Part shown: positions 18,456 through 26,671 of the stretch, one piece after another
How the letters are laid out: each line of letters opens with the position of its first letter
Position numbering within the stretch: position 1 is the stretch's first letter
Assembly: GCA_963764585.1 (NCBI GenBank)
Contig: CAVXTB010000013.1
Span: forward strand, 62,001-126,000
From: JAOPZW01 sp963764585
GTDB taxonomy: Bacteria > Actinomycetota > Thermoleophilia > Solirubrobacterales > Solirubrobacteraceae
Direction of reading: 5' to 3'
DNA length: 64,000 nucleotides
Made by a program: the position numbers and the translations under genes
The notes under the pieces: model-generated
Databases searched by the model: none
The model's input: only the letters and a program-made list of their open reading frames with translations
Told to the model about the DNA's origin: nothing

Positions 18456-19100
18456 TCAGCGCGTCTCGGAGAACCCGTGCCGGCCGCAGAGCGGCACGAA
18501 GCGCGCGGCGGCCACCGACCGCACGCGCACGAGCCCACTGGCACGCCGCTCGAAAAGCGTCACGTCCTCGCCGCCGCCCGGTCCGATCGGTTGTACGAGG
18601 CGGCCGCCGGGGCCGAGCTGGGCGGCGAGCGGCGGCGGCACGCGGTGGTGGGCGGCCGCGAGCACGATGGCGTCGAACGGCGCGTGCTGCGGGAGCCCGT
18701 CCGTGCCGTCACCGGTCACGACGGTGACGTTCTCGACGCCTTGCGCGCGGAGGTTCGCGGCGGCCGCCTCCGCGAGCTCCTGGAAGCGCTCGACGGTCCA
18801 CACCTCGCGGGCCAGCCGCGCGAGCACCGCCGCCTGGTAGCCGAGCCCGGTGCCGATCTCGAGCACGCGCTCCGAGCCCGTGAGCGCGAGCGCCTCGACC
18901 ATCGATGCGACGAGCGAGGGCTGTGTGGTGACCTGCCCGCCGGCGATCGGCAGGGGGCGGTCGCGATCGGCCAGCATCGTCTGCCCTTCGGCCACGTAGG
19001 CCGCGCGGGGCACCGCGGCAATCGCCTCGAGCACGCGGGCGTCCCTGACGCCTGCGACGTACGCGGCGCCGGCCAGCCGCGAGGCGCGAACGGCGTCCAC
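18456..19100 (-). CDS. pcm: Protein-L-isoaspartate O-methyltransferase family protein
   Basis: 214 residues. SAM-binding motif I (VLEIGTGLGYQAAVLA near 80-95) and the PCMT-specific GGQVTTQPSLVASM block near 54-67, plus RLVQPIGPGGG later, identify the family. It repairs isomerised aspartyl residues by carboxyl methylation. The usual pre-motif is GQTISQP; here it reads GGQVTTQP, within normal variation. No signal peptide, so it is cytoplasmic. Confidence 0.88.
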   Translation of the reverse strand: MDAVRASRLAGAAYVAGVRDARVLEAIAAVPRAAYVAEGQTMLADRDRPLPIAGGQVTTQPSLVASMVEALALTGSERVLEIGTGLGYQAAVLARLAREVWTVERFQELAEAAAANLRAQGVENVTVVTGDGTDGLPQHAPFDAIVLAAAHHRVPPPLAAQLGPGGRLVQPIGPGGGEDVTLFERRASGLVRVRSVAAARFVPLCGRHGFSETR

Positions 19101-19125
19101 GCCCTGCAGTCTCGCCTAAGGCCTC

Positions 19126-19144
19126 GCCCTTATCGAGTAAGGGC
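19126..19144. other. Short inverted repeat in divergent promoter region
   Basis: GCCCTTA-TCGAG-TAAGGGC: perfect seven-base stem with a five-base loop, 26 bases upstream of the methyltransferase start on one side and about 90 bases before the ParB-like gene on the other. Because both genes point away from it, an operator is more likely than a terminator. Confidence 0.35.
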
Positions 19145-19234
19145 CTGAGCGGCGAGGTCGCTCCATCCTCCCGATGTGCGCCGGGGGGGTCGTAGCCCAG
19201 CATGGGATGCATGCTGATGACGGGCGCAGGACAT

Positions 19235-19651
19235 ATGGACGCCGAGCTGGCGTTCACGCGCGCCTCGCGGCAGCGCAAGCGGGCGGCGATCGCGCGCCGG
19301 CTGCGCCGGCAGCCCGCGGAGTGCGGGCGCCTCGCCGTCTACGACGAGCGCAAGCTGCGCCGCGCGCGCGGCGCCGCGGCGCAGAGCATCCGCACGATCC
19401 CGATCAGCGCGATCGACGGGACGCTCGAGCCCAGCCGCGCCGCGCAGTTCGACAGCAGCTTCCGCCCGGCCGAGCCGGCCCGCACGCGCTGGGAGCGCGT
19501 GTGGCTGGCCGAGGAGCGCGGCGCGGTGCTGCCGCCGATCTCGGTCGTGCGCGTCGGCGACCGCTACGCCGTGCGCGACGGCCACCACCGCGTGTCGGTC
19601 GCCAGGGCGCGCGGCGCCGTCGCGATCGACGCCGCCGTCGACGCGGGCTAG
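19235..19651 (+). CDS. ParB/sulfiredoxin-like domain protein
   Basis: 138 residues from the ATG at 19235; in-frame ATGs at 19202 and 19217 are alternatives. The C-terminal half (PPISVVRVGDRYAVRDGHHRVSVAR) carries the ParB-N core, including the conserved DGHHR pattern of the GxxRxxA nucleotide-binding loop. The basic N-terminal half could bind nucleic acid. There is no ParB HTH domain and no ParA next to it, so it is not a chromosome-partition protein; stand-alone members of this fold are poorly characterised NTPases or kinases. Confidence 0.72.
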   Translation: MDAELAFTRASRQRKRAAIARRLRRQPAECGRLAVYDERKLRRARGAAAQSIRTIPISAIDGTLEPSRAAQFDSSFRPAEPARTRWERVWLAEERGAVLPPISVVRVGDRYAVRDGHHRVSVARARGAVAIDAAVDAG

Positions 19652-20031
19652 AGGCTCGGCTTCGGCAGCGTCTTGTCGCGCACCGTGCGCGAGCACCCGG
19701 TCTTGTCGCACGCGCGGATGACGACGCGGTAGCGCTTGCCGAAGTGCAGCTTGATGCTGCTCGGCAGCCGCGCGACGTAGAACTTGGTGCTCGCGCCGAC
19801 GTGGCGGACCGTCGTGTTGTGGCCCGCGATCGTCACGTGGACCTGCTTGCCGAGCACGCGCTTGGTCAGGAAGAAGTTGGCCGCGACGTCCCTCTCGAGC
19901 GTGCCGCTGCCGGTGGGCGTGCCGCTGAGGTTGATCGTCCCGGGCGCCAGCTGCGGCGCCGCGACCGCGCTCGCCGCGAGTAGGGCCAAGAGCGCCACGG
20001 CGAACGCCGCGGCCAGGGTGGGTCGACGCAT
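19648..20031 (-). CDS. Small secreted protein of unknown function
   Basis: 127 residues. A clear Sec signal peptide (basic MRRP, hydrophobic stretch to about residue 24, AVAAP cleavage region) is followed by a mature domain of about 100 residues with two cysteines (RACDKTGC) likely to form a disulfide loop. The beta-rich pattern (VHVTIAGHNTTVRHV, KRYRVVIRACD) suggests an Ig-like fold. No family recognised. It converges on the ParB-like gene with a four-base overlap and lies just after the MttB-family gene on the same strand. Confidence 0.72.
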   Translation of the reverse strand: MRRPTLAAAFAVALLALLAASAVAAPQLAPGTINLSGTPTGSGTLERDVAANFFLTKRVLGKQVHVTIAGHNTTVRHVGASTKFYVARLPSSIKLHFGKRYRVVIRACDKTGCSRTVRDKTLPKPSL

Positions 20032-20036
20032 GCGCG

Positions 20037-21470
20037 TCAGTCTCCCAGCTCGGTCCGACGGCGATCGACGTACGCCTGCAGCTCGGCGCGGATCGCCTCG
20101 TCGAGCGGCGGCTGCTCGTACTCCTCCAGCGTGCGCTTCCAGATCGCCTCCGCGCGCGCGGTCGCGTCGAGGCCGCCGTTGCGCTGCCAGCGCTCGAAGT
20201 TCTCGGTCGACGAGAGCAGCGGGCGGTAGAAGCACTCGCGGAAGCGCTCGAGCGTGTGCGCGGCGCCGAGGAAGTGCCCGCCCGGGCCGACCTCCTCGTG
20301 CGCGCCGAACGCGAGGCTCTCCTCGTCGATCTCCAAAGGCGTGAACTCGTGCTTGAGCTGGCGCAGGATCTCGACGTCGACGATGAACTTCTCGTAGCAG
20401 GAGACGAGGCCCGCCTCGAGCCAGCCGGCCGAGTGCATGACGTAGTTCGCCCCGGCCAGGAAGGTCGGCAGCATCGTCATGAGCGACTCGTAAGCGGCCT
20501 GGGCGTCGACGGTCTGGCTGGAGTTCAGCCCGCCGCCAGAGCGCCACGGCAGGCCGAACGAGCGCGCGATCTGGCCGGTGCAGAACAGCCCGATGGCCGA
20601 CTCCGGCGTGCCGAACGACGGCGAGCCGGACTGCATGTCGGTGTTCGAGAGGAACGAGCCGAAGACGACCGGGCAGCCCGGGCGGATGAGCTGCGTCAGC
20701 GCGATGCCGGCCAGCGCCTCGGCTATCTGCTGGGCCAGCGTCGCGGGAATCGAGACCGGCGACATCGCGCCCATCAGCAGGAACGGCGTGATGACCAGCG
20801 CCTGGTTGGCGCGCGCGTAGGCGACGAGCGCGCTGAGCATGCGGTCGTCGTAGCGCAGCGGCGAGTTGACGTTGATGAGCGAGATCGATGCCGGCGTGGC
20901 CTCGATCGCCGCGCGCCCGCCGAGGAGGATCTCGCCCATCGCGATCGTGTCCTCGGCGTTCGGGCCCGAGGTGACCGAGCCCATGTACGGCTTGTCGGAG
21001 AGCGTCTGCAGCGCGTAGACCATGTCGAGGTGGCGAGAGTCCAGCGGGCGGTCGTTGGGCTCGCAGATCGTGCCGCCGGGCGAGTCGAGCTCGGGGAAGG
21101 CCTGCGACAGGCGCACGAGGTTCTCGAAGTCGTCCATCGTCGCCTCGCGGCGGACGGCGCCCTGGCGCACGAACGGGCAGCCGTAGACCGACGCGAAGGC
21201 CATGTGCTGGCCGCCGATGTGCACCGAGAGCTCGGGGTTGCGCGCCTGCAGGTCGAACTCGCGCGGCGCCTTGGCCACCTGCTCGAGCACGAACTCGGGG
21301 TCGAGGATCACCTTCTGGCCGTCGACCTGCTGGCCGGCGGCGCGGAACTCCTCGACCGCCTCGTCGAGCAGGAACTCGATCCCGATCTCGGTCACGATCC
21401 GCCGCCAGCCGCGATCGAGGACGGCCATGGCGTCCTCGCTGAGGATCTCGTAGCGCGGCATCGTGTTCAC
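20037..21470 (-). CDS. MttB-family (trimethylamine/quaternary amine) methyltransferase lacking pyrrolysine
   Basis: 477 residues from a GTG at 21470, with AGGAGG at 21481-21486; a GTG at 21476 and an ATG at 21461 are alternatives. The whole length aligns in style with the MttB superfamily TIM barrels (GCPFVRQGAVRREATMDDFENL, CEPNDRPLD, SGGGLNSSQTVDAQAAYE, FLAGANYVMHSAGWLE). No in-frame stop occurs, so unlike archaeal MttB it has no UAG-encoded pyrrolysine and belongs to the non-Pyl branch, whose known members demethylate glycine betaine, proline betaine, carnitine or similar quaternary amines. It would pass the methyl group to the corrinoid protein encoded at 22344. Divergent from the IclR-led operon and probably co-regulated by the shared operators. 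Confidence 0.88.
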   Translation of the reverse strand: MNTMPRYEILSEDAMAVLDRGWRRIVTEIGIEFLLDEAVEEFRAAGQQVDGQKVILDPEFVLEQVAKAPREFDLQARNPELSVHIGGQHMAFASVYGCPFVRQGAVRREATMDDFENLVRLSQAFPELDSPGGTICEPNDRPLDSRHLDMVYALQTLSDKPYMGSVTSGPNAEDTIAMGEILLGGRAAIEATPASISLINVNSPLRYDDRMLSALVAYARANQALVITPFLLMGAMSPVSIPATLAQQIAEALAGIALTQLIRPGCPVVFGSFLSNTDMQSGSPSFGTPESAIGLFCTGQIARSFGLPWRSGGGLNSSQTVDAQAAYESLMTMLPTFLAGANYVMHSAGWLEAGLVSCYEKFIVDVEILRQLKHEFTPLEIDEESLAFGAHEEVGPGGHFLGAAHTLERFRECFYRPLLSSTENFERWQRNGGLDATARAEAIWKRTLEEYEQPPLDEAIRAELQAYVDRRRTELGD

Positions 21471-21498
21471 GAACACGGCTCCTCCTCGTACGGGTGGC

Positions 21499-21576
21499 TT
21501 GACAAGCCGCTCGGGCGGGCGCCATGCTACTGAGGATGGAACTGCAGTTCCAGGCGGCGTGGAACGAGACTTCCAC
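21499..21576 (+). promoter_or_regulatory. Promoter and IclR-type operators for the corrinoid demethylation operon
   Basis: TTGACA (21499-21504) and CATGCT (21523-21528) with an 18-base spacer form a good sigma-70-like promoter reading towards the IclR gene. The perfect palindrome TGGAACTGCAGTTCCA (21537-21552) covers the expected transcription start, and a second inverted repeat GTGGAA-N6-TTCCAC (21559-21576) abuts the GTG start codon. The TGGAA/TTCCA half-sites resemble classical IclR operators, so autoregulation and control of the divergent mttB-like gene are likely. Confidence 0.65.
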
Positions 21577-22347
21577 GTGAGCGGGCCCGCACCCGGCACC
21601 CAGTCGATCGACCGCGCCGGCGAGATGCTCGCGCGCCTGCTCGACAGCGACGGGCCGATGAGCCTGCGCGACCTGGCCGAGGCCGCCGACCTGCCCAAGA
21701 GCACCGCCTCGCGCCTGCTGACCGCGCTCGAGCGCCACGGCCTGGTCCACCAGGACGGCGAGCGCGGCAAGCTCGAGCCCGGCCCCGCGATCCTGCGCTT
21801 CGCCCACCGCGGCGGCGTCGAGCGCCACCTCGTCGAGCTGGCCGAGACGGCGCTGCAGGCGCTTTCGGAGGCGTGCGACGAGACGGTGAACCTGTCCGTG
21901 CCCACCCCCCACGGCGTGGACCACCTCGCCCAGGTCGACGGGCGTCACTTCCTCGGCGCCGGCCAGTGGGTCGGGCGCCGGGTCGACTACCACTGCACCG
22001 CCAACGGCAAGATCTTCCTGGCCTTCGGTGCGGCCGAGCTCCCCCCCGGGCGGCTGGCGCGGCTGACGACGGACACGGTCGTCAGCCGCGCCGCCCTCGA
22101 ACAGCAGCTCGAAGCCGTGCGCCGCGAGGGCTACGCCACCGCCATCGACGAGCTCGAGGACGGGCTCAGCGCGATCGCCGCGCCCGTGCGCGGGCCGACC
22201 GGCGACGTGATCGCCGCGCTGAGCATCTCCGGCCCCACGCTGCGCCTCACGCGCGCCCGCGTGCAGGAGCTCGCGCCCGCGCTGCGCGACGAGGCGGCGG
22301 CGCTGTCGCAACGCTTGGAGACGACCAAGGGGAAGAGAGCCGCATGA
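21577..22347 (+). CDS. IclR-family transcriptional regulator
   Basis: 256 residues from GTG 21577 (GTG 21559 is possible but lies in the second operator arm). The winged helix-turn-helix is at about 12-65 (MSLRDLAEAADLPKSTASRLLTAL) and the effector domain at about 75-245. It is the first gene of the demethylation operon and overlaps the corrinoid protein gene by ATGA. An effector such as the methylated substrate or its product is expected; the two TGGAA/TTCCA palindromes just upstream are its probable binding sites. Confidence 0.88.
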   Translation: MSGPAPGTQSIDRAGEMLARLLDSDGPMSLRDLAEAADLPKSTASRLLTALERHGLVHQDGERGKLEPGPAILRFAHRGGVERHLVELAETALQALSEACDETVNLSVPTPHGVDHLAQVDGRHFLGAGQWVGRRVDYHCTANGKIFLAFGAAELPPGRLARLTTDTVVSRAALEQQLEAVRREGYATAIDELEDGLSAIAAPVRGPTGDVIAALSISGPTLRLTRARVQELAPALRDEAAALSQRLETTKGKRAA

Positions 22348-23009
22348 CCCACGAGGAGATCCTGCAGACGCTCTACGAGGAGACGCTCGTCGGCAACGCG
22401 CCGGCGGTGCGCGAGGGCGTGGAGGAAGGGCTCGAGACCGGCCTCGAGCCCGAGCGCATGCTCTACGACGCGCTGATCCCGTCGCTCGAGGAGGTCGGCG
22501 CGCGCTTCGAGCGCGGCGACTACTTCGTGCCCGAGATGCTGATCGCCGCGCGCGCGATGCAGGGCGCGCTGGACATCCTGCGCCCGCTGCTGGCCGACAC
22601 CGACGCCAACCGGGTCGGCACGTTCCTCATGGGCACGGTCAAGGGCGACGTGCACGACATCGGCAAGAACCTCTGCAACATCATGCTCGAGGGCGCGGGC
22701 TTCACCGTCGTCGACCTCGGCGTCAACGTGCCGCCCGAGAAGTTCGTCGAGGAGATCGAGCGCGTCCAGCCCGACGTCGTCGGCTTCTCGGCCTTCCTCA
22801 CCACGACGATGCCGATGTTCAAGGCGAACATCAACGCCCTCGAGAAGGCCGGTGTGCGCGACCGCGTGATCGTCATGGTCGGCGGCGCGCCGGTCACCCA
22901 GGAGTACGCCGACGCGGTCGGCGCCGACGGCTACTCGGCCGATGCCTCCTCGGCGGTCAAGAAGGCCAAGGAGCTGATCGAGCTGCGGCGCAGCCAGGTC
23001 CCCGCCTGA
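22344..23009 (+). CDS. Corrinoid (cobalamin-binding) methyl-carrier protein, MtbC/MttC-like
   Basis: 221 residues in two domains: an N-terminal four-helix methyltransferase cap (about 1-88) and a B12-binding Rossmann domain (about 92-215). The base-off histidine ligand is His104 in GTVKGDVHDIGKN (DxHxxG). It carries the methyl group as methyl-Co(III) between the MttB-family enzyme and the methyltetrahydrofolate methyltransferase. Coupled to the IclR gene (ATGA) and to the next gene by a one-base overlap (TGATG). Confidence 0.93.
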   Translation: MTHEEILQTLYEETLVGNAPAVREGVEEGLETGLEPERMLYDALIPSLEEVGARFERGDYFVPEMLIAARAMQGALDILRPLLADTDANRVGTFLMGTVKGDVHDIGKNLCNIMLEGAGFTVVDLGVNVPPEKFVEEIERVQPDVVGFSAFLTTTMPMFKANINALEKAGVRDRVIVMVGGAPVTQEYADAVGADGYSADASSAVKKAKELIELRRSQVPA

Positions 23010-23938
23010 TGGCGACGCTGGCCGACAAGCTCCAGGCCGGCCAGAAGGTCGTCACCGCGGAGCTGCCGGCCGTCGACGGCGGCGGCGTGGCGGAGGTCGA
23101 GCGCCACCTCGCGCCGATGCGCGACTGGGTCGACGCGGTCAACGCCACCGACAACACCGCCGCGCACGCGCACGCCTCACCGCTCGCGGTCGCGATCGCC
23201 ATGCGGCAGGCTGGCGTGGAGCCGATCATGCAGCTGGTCTGCCGCGACCGCAACGCGCTCGCGCTCCAGGCCGACATCGTCGGCGCGGCGATGCACGGCA
23301 TCGAGAACGTCCTGTGCCTGACCGGCGACGACGTCAGCGCGGGCGACGAGCCCGACGCGGCGCGCGTGTTCGAGCTCAACGGGATCGAGCTCGTCGGGCT
23401 GGCCCGGATGCTCTCCGAGGGCCGCTACCGCTCAGGGCGGCCGCTGTCCCCCGCGCCGCGCGTGTTCATCGGCGCCGTCGAGAGCGCGGCCCCGCCGCCG
23501 ATCGAGGATCGCGTGCAGCGCGCGCTGGCGAAGGCGCAGGCCGGCGCGCGATTCCTGCAGCTGCAGATCAGCTTCGTCCCCGCGCTGCTCGAGGACTTCG
23601 TCGCCCAGTGCGCGGCCGCCGGAGTGGCCGCCGCGCTGCTGCCGTCGATCACGCTCATGGGCTCCGCCCGCGGCCTTCGCTTCATGGACGAGAAGGTGGC
23701 CGGCGTCGACGTCCCGGCGGCGATCCACGAGCGCGTCGAGTCGGCGAGCGACCAGGCCGCCGCGCTGCTCGACCTCGCCGCCGAGCAGGCCGCGCACGCG
23801 CTGTCGCTGCCCGGGGTCGCGGGCCTGCACCTCATCTCCTTCCGCAAGGACGACGGCATCGCCCAGCTTTGCCGCCGGCTCGACCTCGCGCCCCGCGCCG
23901 AAAGGGACCATGCACACGACCCTGCAGTCACGCACTAG
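23009..23938 (+). CDS. Methylenetetrahydrofolate reductase (MetF)-like protein
   Basis: 309 residues, TIM-barrel MTHFR family (VTAELPAVDGGG, NATDN, QLVCRDRNALALQADIVGAAMHGIENVLCLTGDDV, KAQAGARFLQLQISF). In this operon it would run in the oxidative direction, turning methyl-tetrahydrofolate made by demethylation into methylene-tetrahydrofolate, or act with an unusual electron acceptor. It lacks the C-terminal regulatory domain of eukaryotic enzymes, as is normal in bacteria. It overlaps the next gene by 29 bases. Confidence 0.87.
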   Translation: MATLADKLQAGQKVVTAELPAVDGGGVAEVERHLAPMRDWVDAVNATDNTAAHAHASPLAVAIAMRQAGVEPIMQLVCRDRNALALQADIVGAAMHGIENVLCLTGDDVSAGDEPDAARVFELNGIELVGLARMLSEGRYRSGRPLSPAPRVFIGAVESAAPPPIEDRVQRALAKAQAGARFLQLQISFVPALLEDFVAQCAAAGVAAALLPSITLMGSARGLRFMDEKVAGVDVPAAIHERVESASDQAAALLDLAAEQAAHALSLPGVAGLHLISFRKDDGIAQLCRRLDLAPRAERDHAHDPAVTH

Positions 23939-24830
23939 CACCGTCGTCATCGGCCACGACCAGCCGTTCTGCGTGATCGGCGAGCGCATCAACCCGACGG
24001 GGCGCAAGCGCTTCGCCGAGGAGCTGCGCGGCGGCGACCTGTCGACCGTCGCGGCCGACGCGCTGGCCCAGGTCAACGCGGGCGCCGACATGCTCGACGT
24101 CAACGCGGGCATCCCGCTGGTCGACGAGGCGCGGCTGCTCATGGACATGCTCGGCGCCGTGGCCGCGCACGTCGACGTGCCGATCTGCATCGACTCCTCG
24201 GTCATCGAGGCGCTCGAGGCTGGCCTGTCGGTCTACGAGGGCAAGCCGCTGGTCAACTCGGTCACCGGCGAGGACGACCGCCTCGAGGAGATCCTGCCGC
24301 TCGTCGCGCGCCACGGCGCGGCGGTCATCGGCCTGGCCAACGACGAGACCGGGATCCCCGAGACGCCCCAGCAGCGCCTGGGGATCGCGCGCAAGATCGT
24401 CTCGGCCGCCGGCGACCACGGCATCGGACCCGAGGACGTGATCATCGACCCGCTGGCGATGACCGTCGGCGCGGCGACCGACGCGGTGACGATCACGCTC
24501 GAGACGATCAGCCTGATTCGCGACGAGCTCGGCGTGAACATGTGCCTGGGCGCGTCGAACGTGTCGTTCGGGCTGCCGCGCCGCCACGCGCTGAACGCCG
24601 CGTTCCTGCCCATGGCGATGGCCGCGGGCCTGACCAGCGCGATCATGAGCTGCGCCGACGAGGTCGTGTCGGCGGTGCGCGCGGCCGACCTGCTGCTCGG
24701 CCACGACGAATGGGGCGCGCGCTGGATCGCCGAGCACCGCGCCCGCGAGGCGAAGGCGGCGGCCGCGTCGCCCCCTCTCAGCCTCGCACAGGCCTCGCAA
24801 GGCCAAGGCGGGGGGACCCGGTGGGCCTGA
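23910..24830 (+). CDS. Methyltetrahydrofolate:corrinoid methyltransferase (pterin-binding domain)
   Basis: 306 residues. DHPS/MetH-type pterin-binding barrel: IGERINPTGRKRF at the start, DMLDVNAGIPLVDE, PICIDSSVIEALEAGL, LVNSVTGED and VIIDPLAMTVG. This is the MtgA/AcsE/MtvA-type partner that moves the methyl group from corrinoid to tetrahydrofolate (or back). The last ~20 residues (from about SPPLSLAQ) are low-complexity and come from a GC-rich repeat-like stretch, suggesting that the original stop was displaced. It overlaps the GTG frame of the following gene. Confidence 0.9.
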   Translation: MHTTLQSRTSTVVIGHDQPFCVIGERINPTGRKRFAEELRGGDLSTVAADALAQVNAGADMLDVNAGIPLVDEARLLMDMLGAVAAHVDVPICIDSSVIEALEAGLSVYEGKPLVNSVTGEDDRLEEILPLVARHGAAVIGLANDETGIPETPQQRLGIARKIVSAAGDHGIGPEDVIIDPLAMTVGAATDAVTITLETISLIRDELGVNMCLGASNVSFGLPRRHALNAAFLPMAMAAGLTSAIMSCADEVVSAVRAADLLLGHDEWGARWIAEHRAREAKAAAASPPLSLAQASQGQGGGTRWA

Positions 24831-24862
24831 GCGGCCGCCCGCAGCTCGCGCGCGAGGAGCCG

Positions 24863-26671
24863 ATGGACGATCTCACCGCCATCGACGGCTCCGAGCGCGT
24901 CCTGCTGCGCTTCCTGCCCGACGGCACCGAGGTCCGCGTGCCGAGCGGGACGCCGATCTTCGACGCGGCGAGCTGGAACGGCGTCGCGATCGACTCGACC
25001 TGCGGCGGCCACGGCACGTGCCGCAAGTGCAAGGTCCAGATCCTGCGCGGCGACGCGCCGGTCAGCGCGGTCGACCCGCGCGCGTTCAGCACCCAGGAGC
25101 TCAACGACGGCTGGCGGCTCGCGTGCCGCGCGCCCGCGCGCGAGGACCTCGTCGTCCACGTCCCGCCGCTGCAGACGCGCCCGAAGGCCGCGCTGGCCGG
25201 CGTCGGGCGCCACGTCATCCTGCGCCCGGCCGTGCAGAAGCGCTACGTCGAGCTGGCCGAGCCGACGCTCTCCGACCAGCGCTCCGACGTCCAGCGCCTG
25301 CTCGACGCGATCGACGACCTCGAGCCCCACGTCGGCCTCGAGGTCGTGCGCAAGCTGGGCGGCGTGCTGCGCGCCGCGCAGTTCAAGGTCACCGCGGTGA
25401 TCGTCGACGAGGAGCTCATCGACGTCGAGCCGGGCGACACCAGCGCGCGCCGCCACGCGCTCGCCTTCGACCTCGGCACCACCACCGTCGTCGTCACCCT
25501 GCTCGACCTCGAGTCCGGCCAGCCGGTCGCCGTGCGCTCGATGCTCAACCGCCAGCAGCCGTTCGGCGGCGACGTGATCTCGCGCATCTCGGCGACGATG
25601 ATGGATTCCGATGCGCTGGGCGAGCTGCGCTCGCGCGCGCAGACGACGCTGCACGACCTCGCCGCCGAGACCTGCGAGGAGGGCGGCGTCGCGCCCGAGG
25701 AGGTCTACGAGATCACCGTCTGCGGCAACGTGACGATGATGCAGCTCGCCCTCGGCATCGATCCCGAGCCGCTGTCGATGGCCCCGTTCGTCGTCGCGGC
25801 GCACGAGCTGCCGCCGGCGCTGGCCGCCGACTTCGGCGTCGGCGTGCACCCGCGCGCACCCGCGTTCGTGTTCCCGTCGCTGGGCGCCTACGTCGGCGGC
25901 GACATCGTGTCGGGCCTGCTGGCCACCGGCCTGGCGCGCGACCGCCGCACGCGCCTGTTCATCGACGTCGGGACGAACAGCGAGATCGCGCTGGGCTCCA
26001 ACGAGCGCGTCCTGGCCACCGCTGCGCCCGCCGGCCCGGCCTTCGAGGCGGCGCAGATCCGCTGCGGCATGCGCGCCGCCGAGGGCGCGATCGAGGGCGT
26101 GCGCATCGAGGACGGCGAGGTCACGCTGCAGGTCATCGGCGACGTCGAGCCGGCCGGGCTGTGCGGGTCGGGCCTCGTTGACTGCGTCGCAGAGCTCGTC
26201 CGCGCGGGGCTGCTCGACCACTCGGGGCGGTTCGCCGACGAGGCGCTGTCGCCGCGCTTCTCGAAGGTCGGCGAGGAGCGGATCTTCGTGCTCCACGACG
26301 ACGTGTACCTCTCCCAGCGCGACGTGCGCGAGCTGCAGTTCGCCAAGGCCTCGATCGCGACCGGCTGGAACATCCTGCTGCGCGAGTTCGGCCTGGAGGC
26401 GAGCGACATCCAGCAGGTCCTGCTGGCGGGCAGCTTCGGGTCGTACCTGTCGCCGGCGAGCGCGGTGCGCATCGGGCTCGTGCCGCCGCTGGCGCTGCCG
26501 CGGATCGTCTCGGCCGGCAACATGGCCGGCGAGGGCGCCAAGATCGTCGCGCTCAGCCACCGCGAGCGGGCCGAGGCGCGCTCGATCGTGCGCGAGGTGC
26601 AGTACGTCGAGCTGTCGGGCCGCGCCGACTTCAACGACCTGTTCGTCGATCAGCTGGCGTTCCCGGCATGA
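24863..26671 (+). CDS. RACE-type corrinoid reactivation protein (2Fe-2S ferredoxin + ASKHA ATPase)
   Basis: 602 residues from the ATG with GAGGAG just upstream; a GTG at 24821 in the same frame is an alternative. An N-terminal 2Fe-2S domain with Cys47, Cys53, Cys56 and Cys88 (CGGHGTCRKCK) is followed by a linker (about 110-190) and a large ASKHA-fold ATPase domain beginning at FDLGTTTVVVTLLDLESG (about 198) and including FIDVGTNSEIALGS. RamA/RACE proteins use ATP and low-potential electrons to restore Co(II) corrinoid to Co(I) after accidental oxidation. This is the maintenance enzyme of the demethylation system. It overlaps the DUF1638 gene by ATGA. Confidence 0.92.
   Translation: MDDLTAIDGSERVLLRFLPDGTEVRVPSGTPIFDAASWNGVAIDSTCGGHGTCRKCKVQILRGDAPVSAVDPRAFSTQELNDGWRLACRAPAREDLVVHVPPLQTRPKAALAGVGRHVILRPAVQKRYVELAEPTLSDQRSDVQRLLDAIDDLEPHVGLEVVRKLGGVLRAAQFKVTAVIVDEELIDVEPGDTSARRHALAFDLGTTTVVVTLLDLESGQPVAVRSMLNRQQPFGGDVISRISATMMDSDALGELRSRAQTTLHDLAAETCEEGGVAPEEVYEITVCGNVTMMQLALGIDPEPLSMAPFVVAAHELPPALAADFGVGVHPRAPAFVFPSLGAYVGGDIVSGLLATGLARDRRTRLFIDVGTNSEIALGSNERVLATAAPAGPAFEAAQIRCGMRAAEGAIEGVRIEDGEVTLQVIGDVEPAGLCGSGLVDCVAELVRAGLLDHSGRFADEALSPRFSKVGEERIFVLHDDVYLSQRDVRELQFAKASIATGWNILLREFGLEASDIQQVLLAGSFGSYLSPASAVRIGLVPPLALPRIVSAGNMAGEGAKIVALSHRERAEARSIVREVQYVELSGRADFNDLFVDQLAFPA

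Noticed and set aside
19235..19651. Chromosome or plasmid partition gene
   Set aside because: The ParB-like core lacks the helix-turn-helix domain, and no parA or parS-like site is near.
20037..21470. Possible pyrrolysine-containing trimethylamine methyltransferase
   Set aside because: The MttB-like frame is open over its full length with no internal TAG and no Pyl-tRNA or pylBCD genes are visible.
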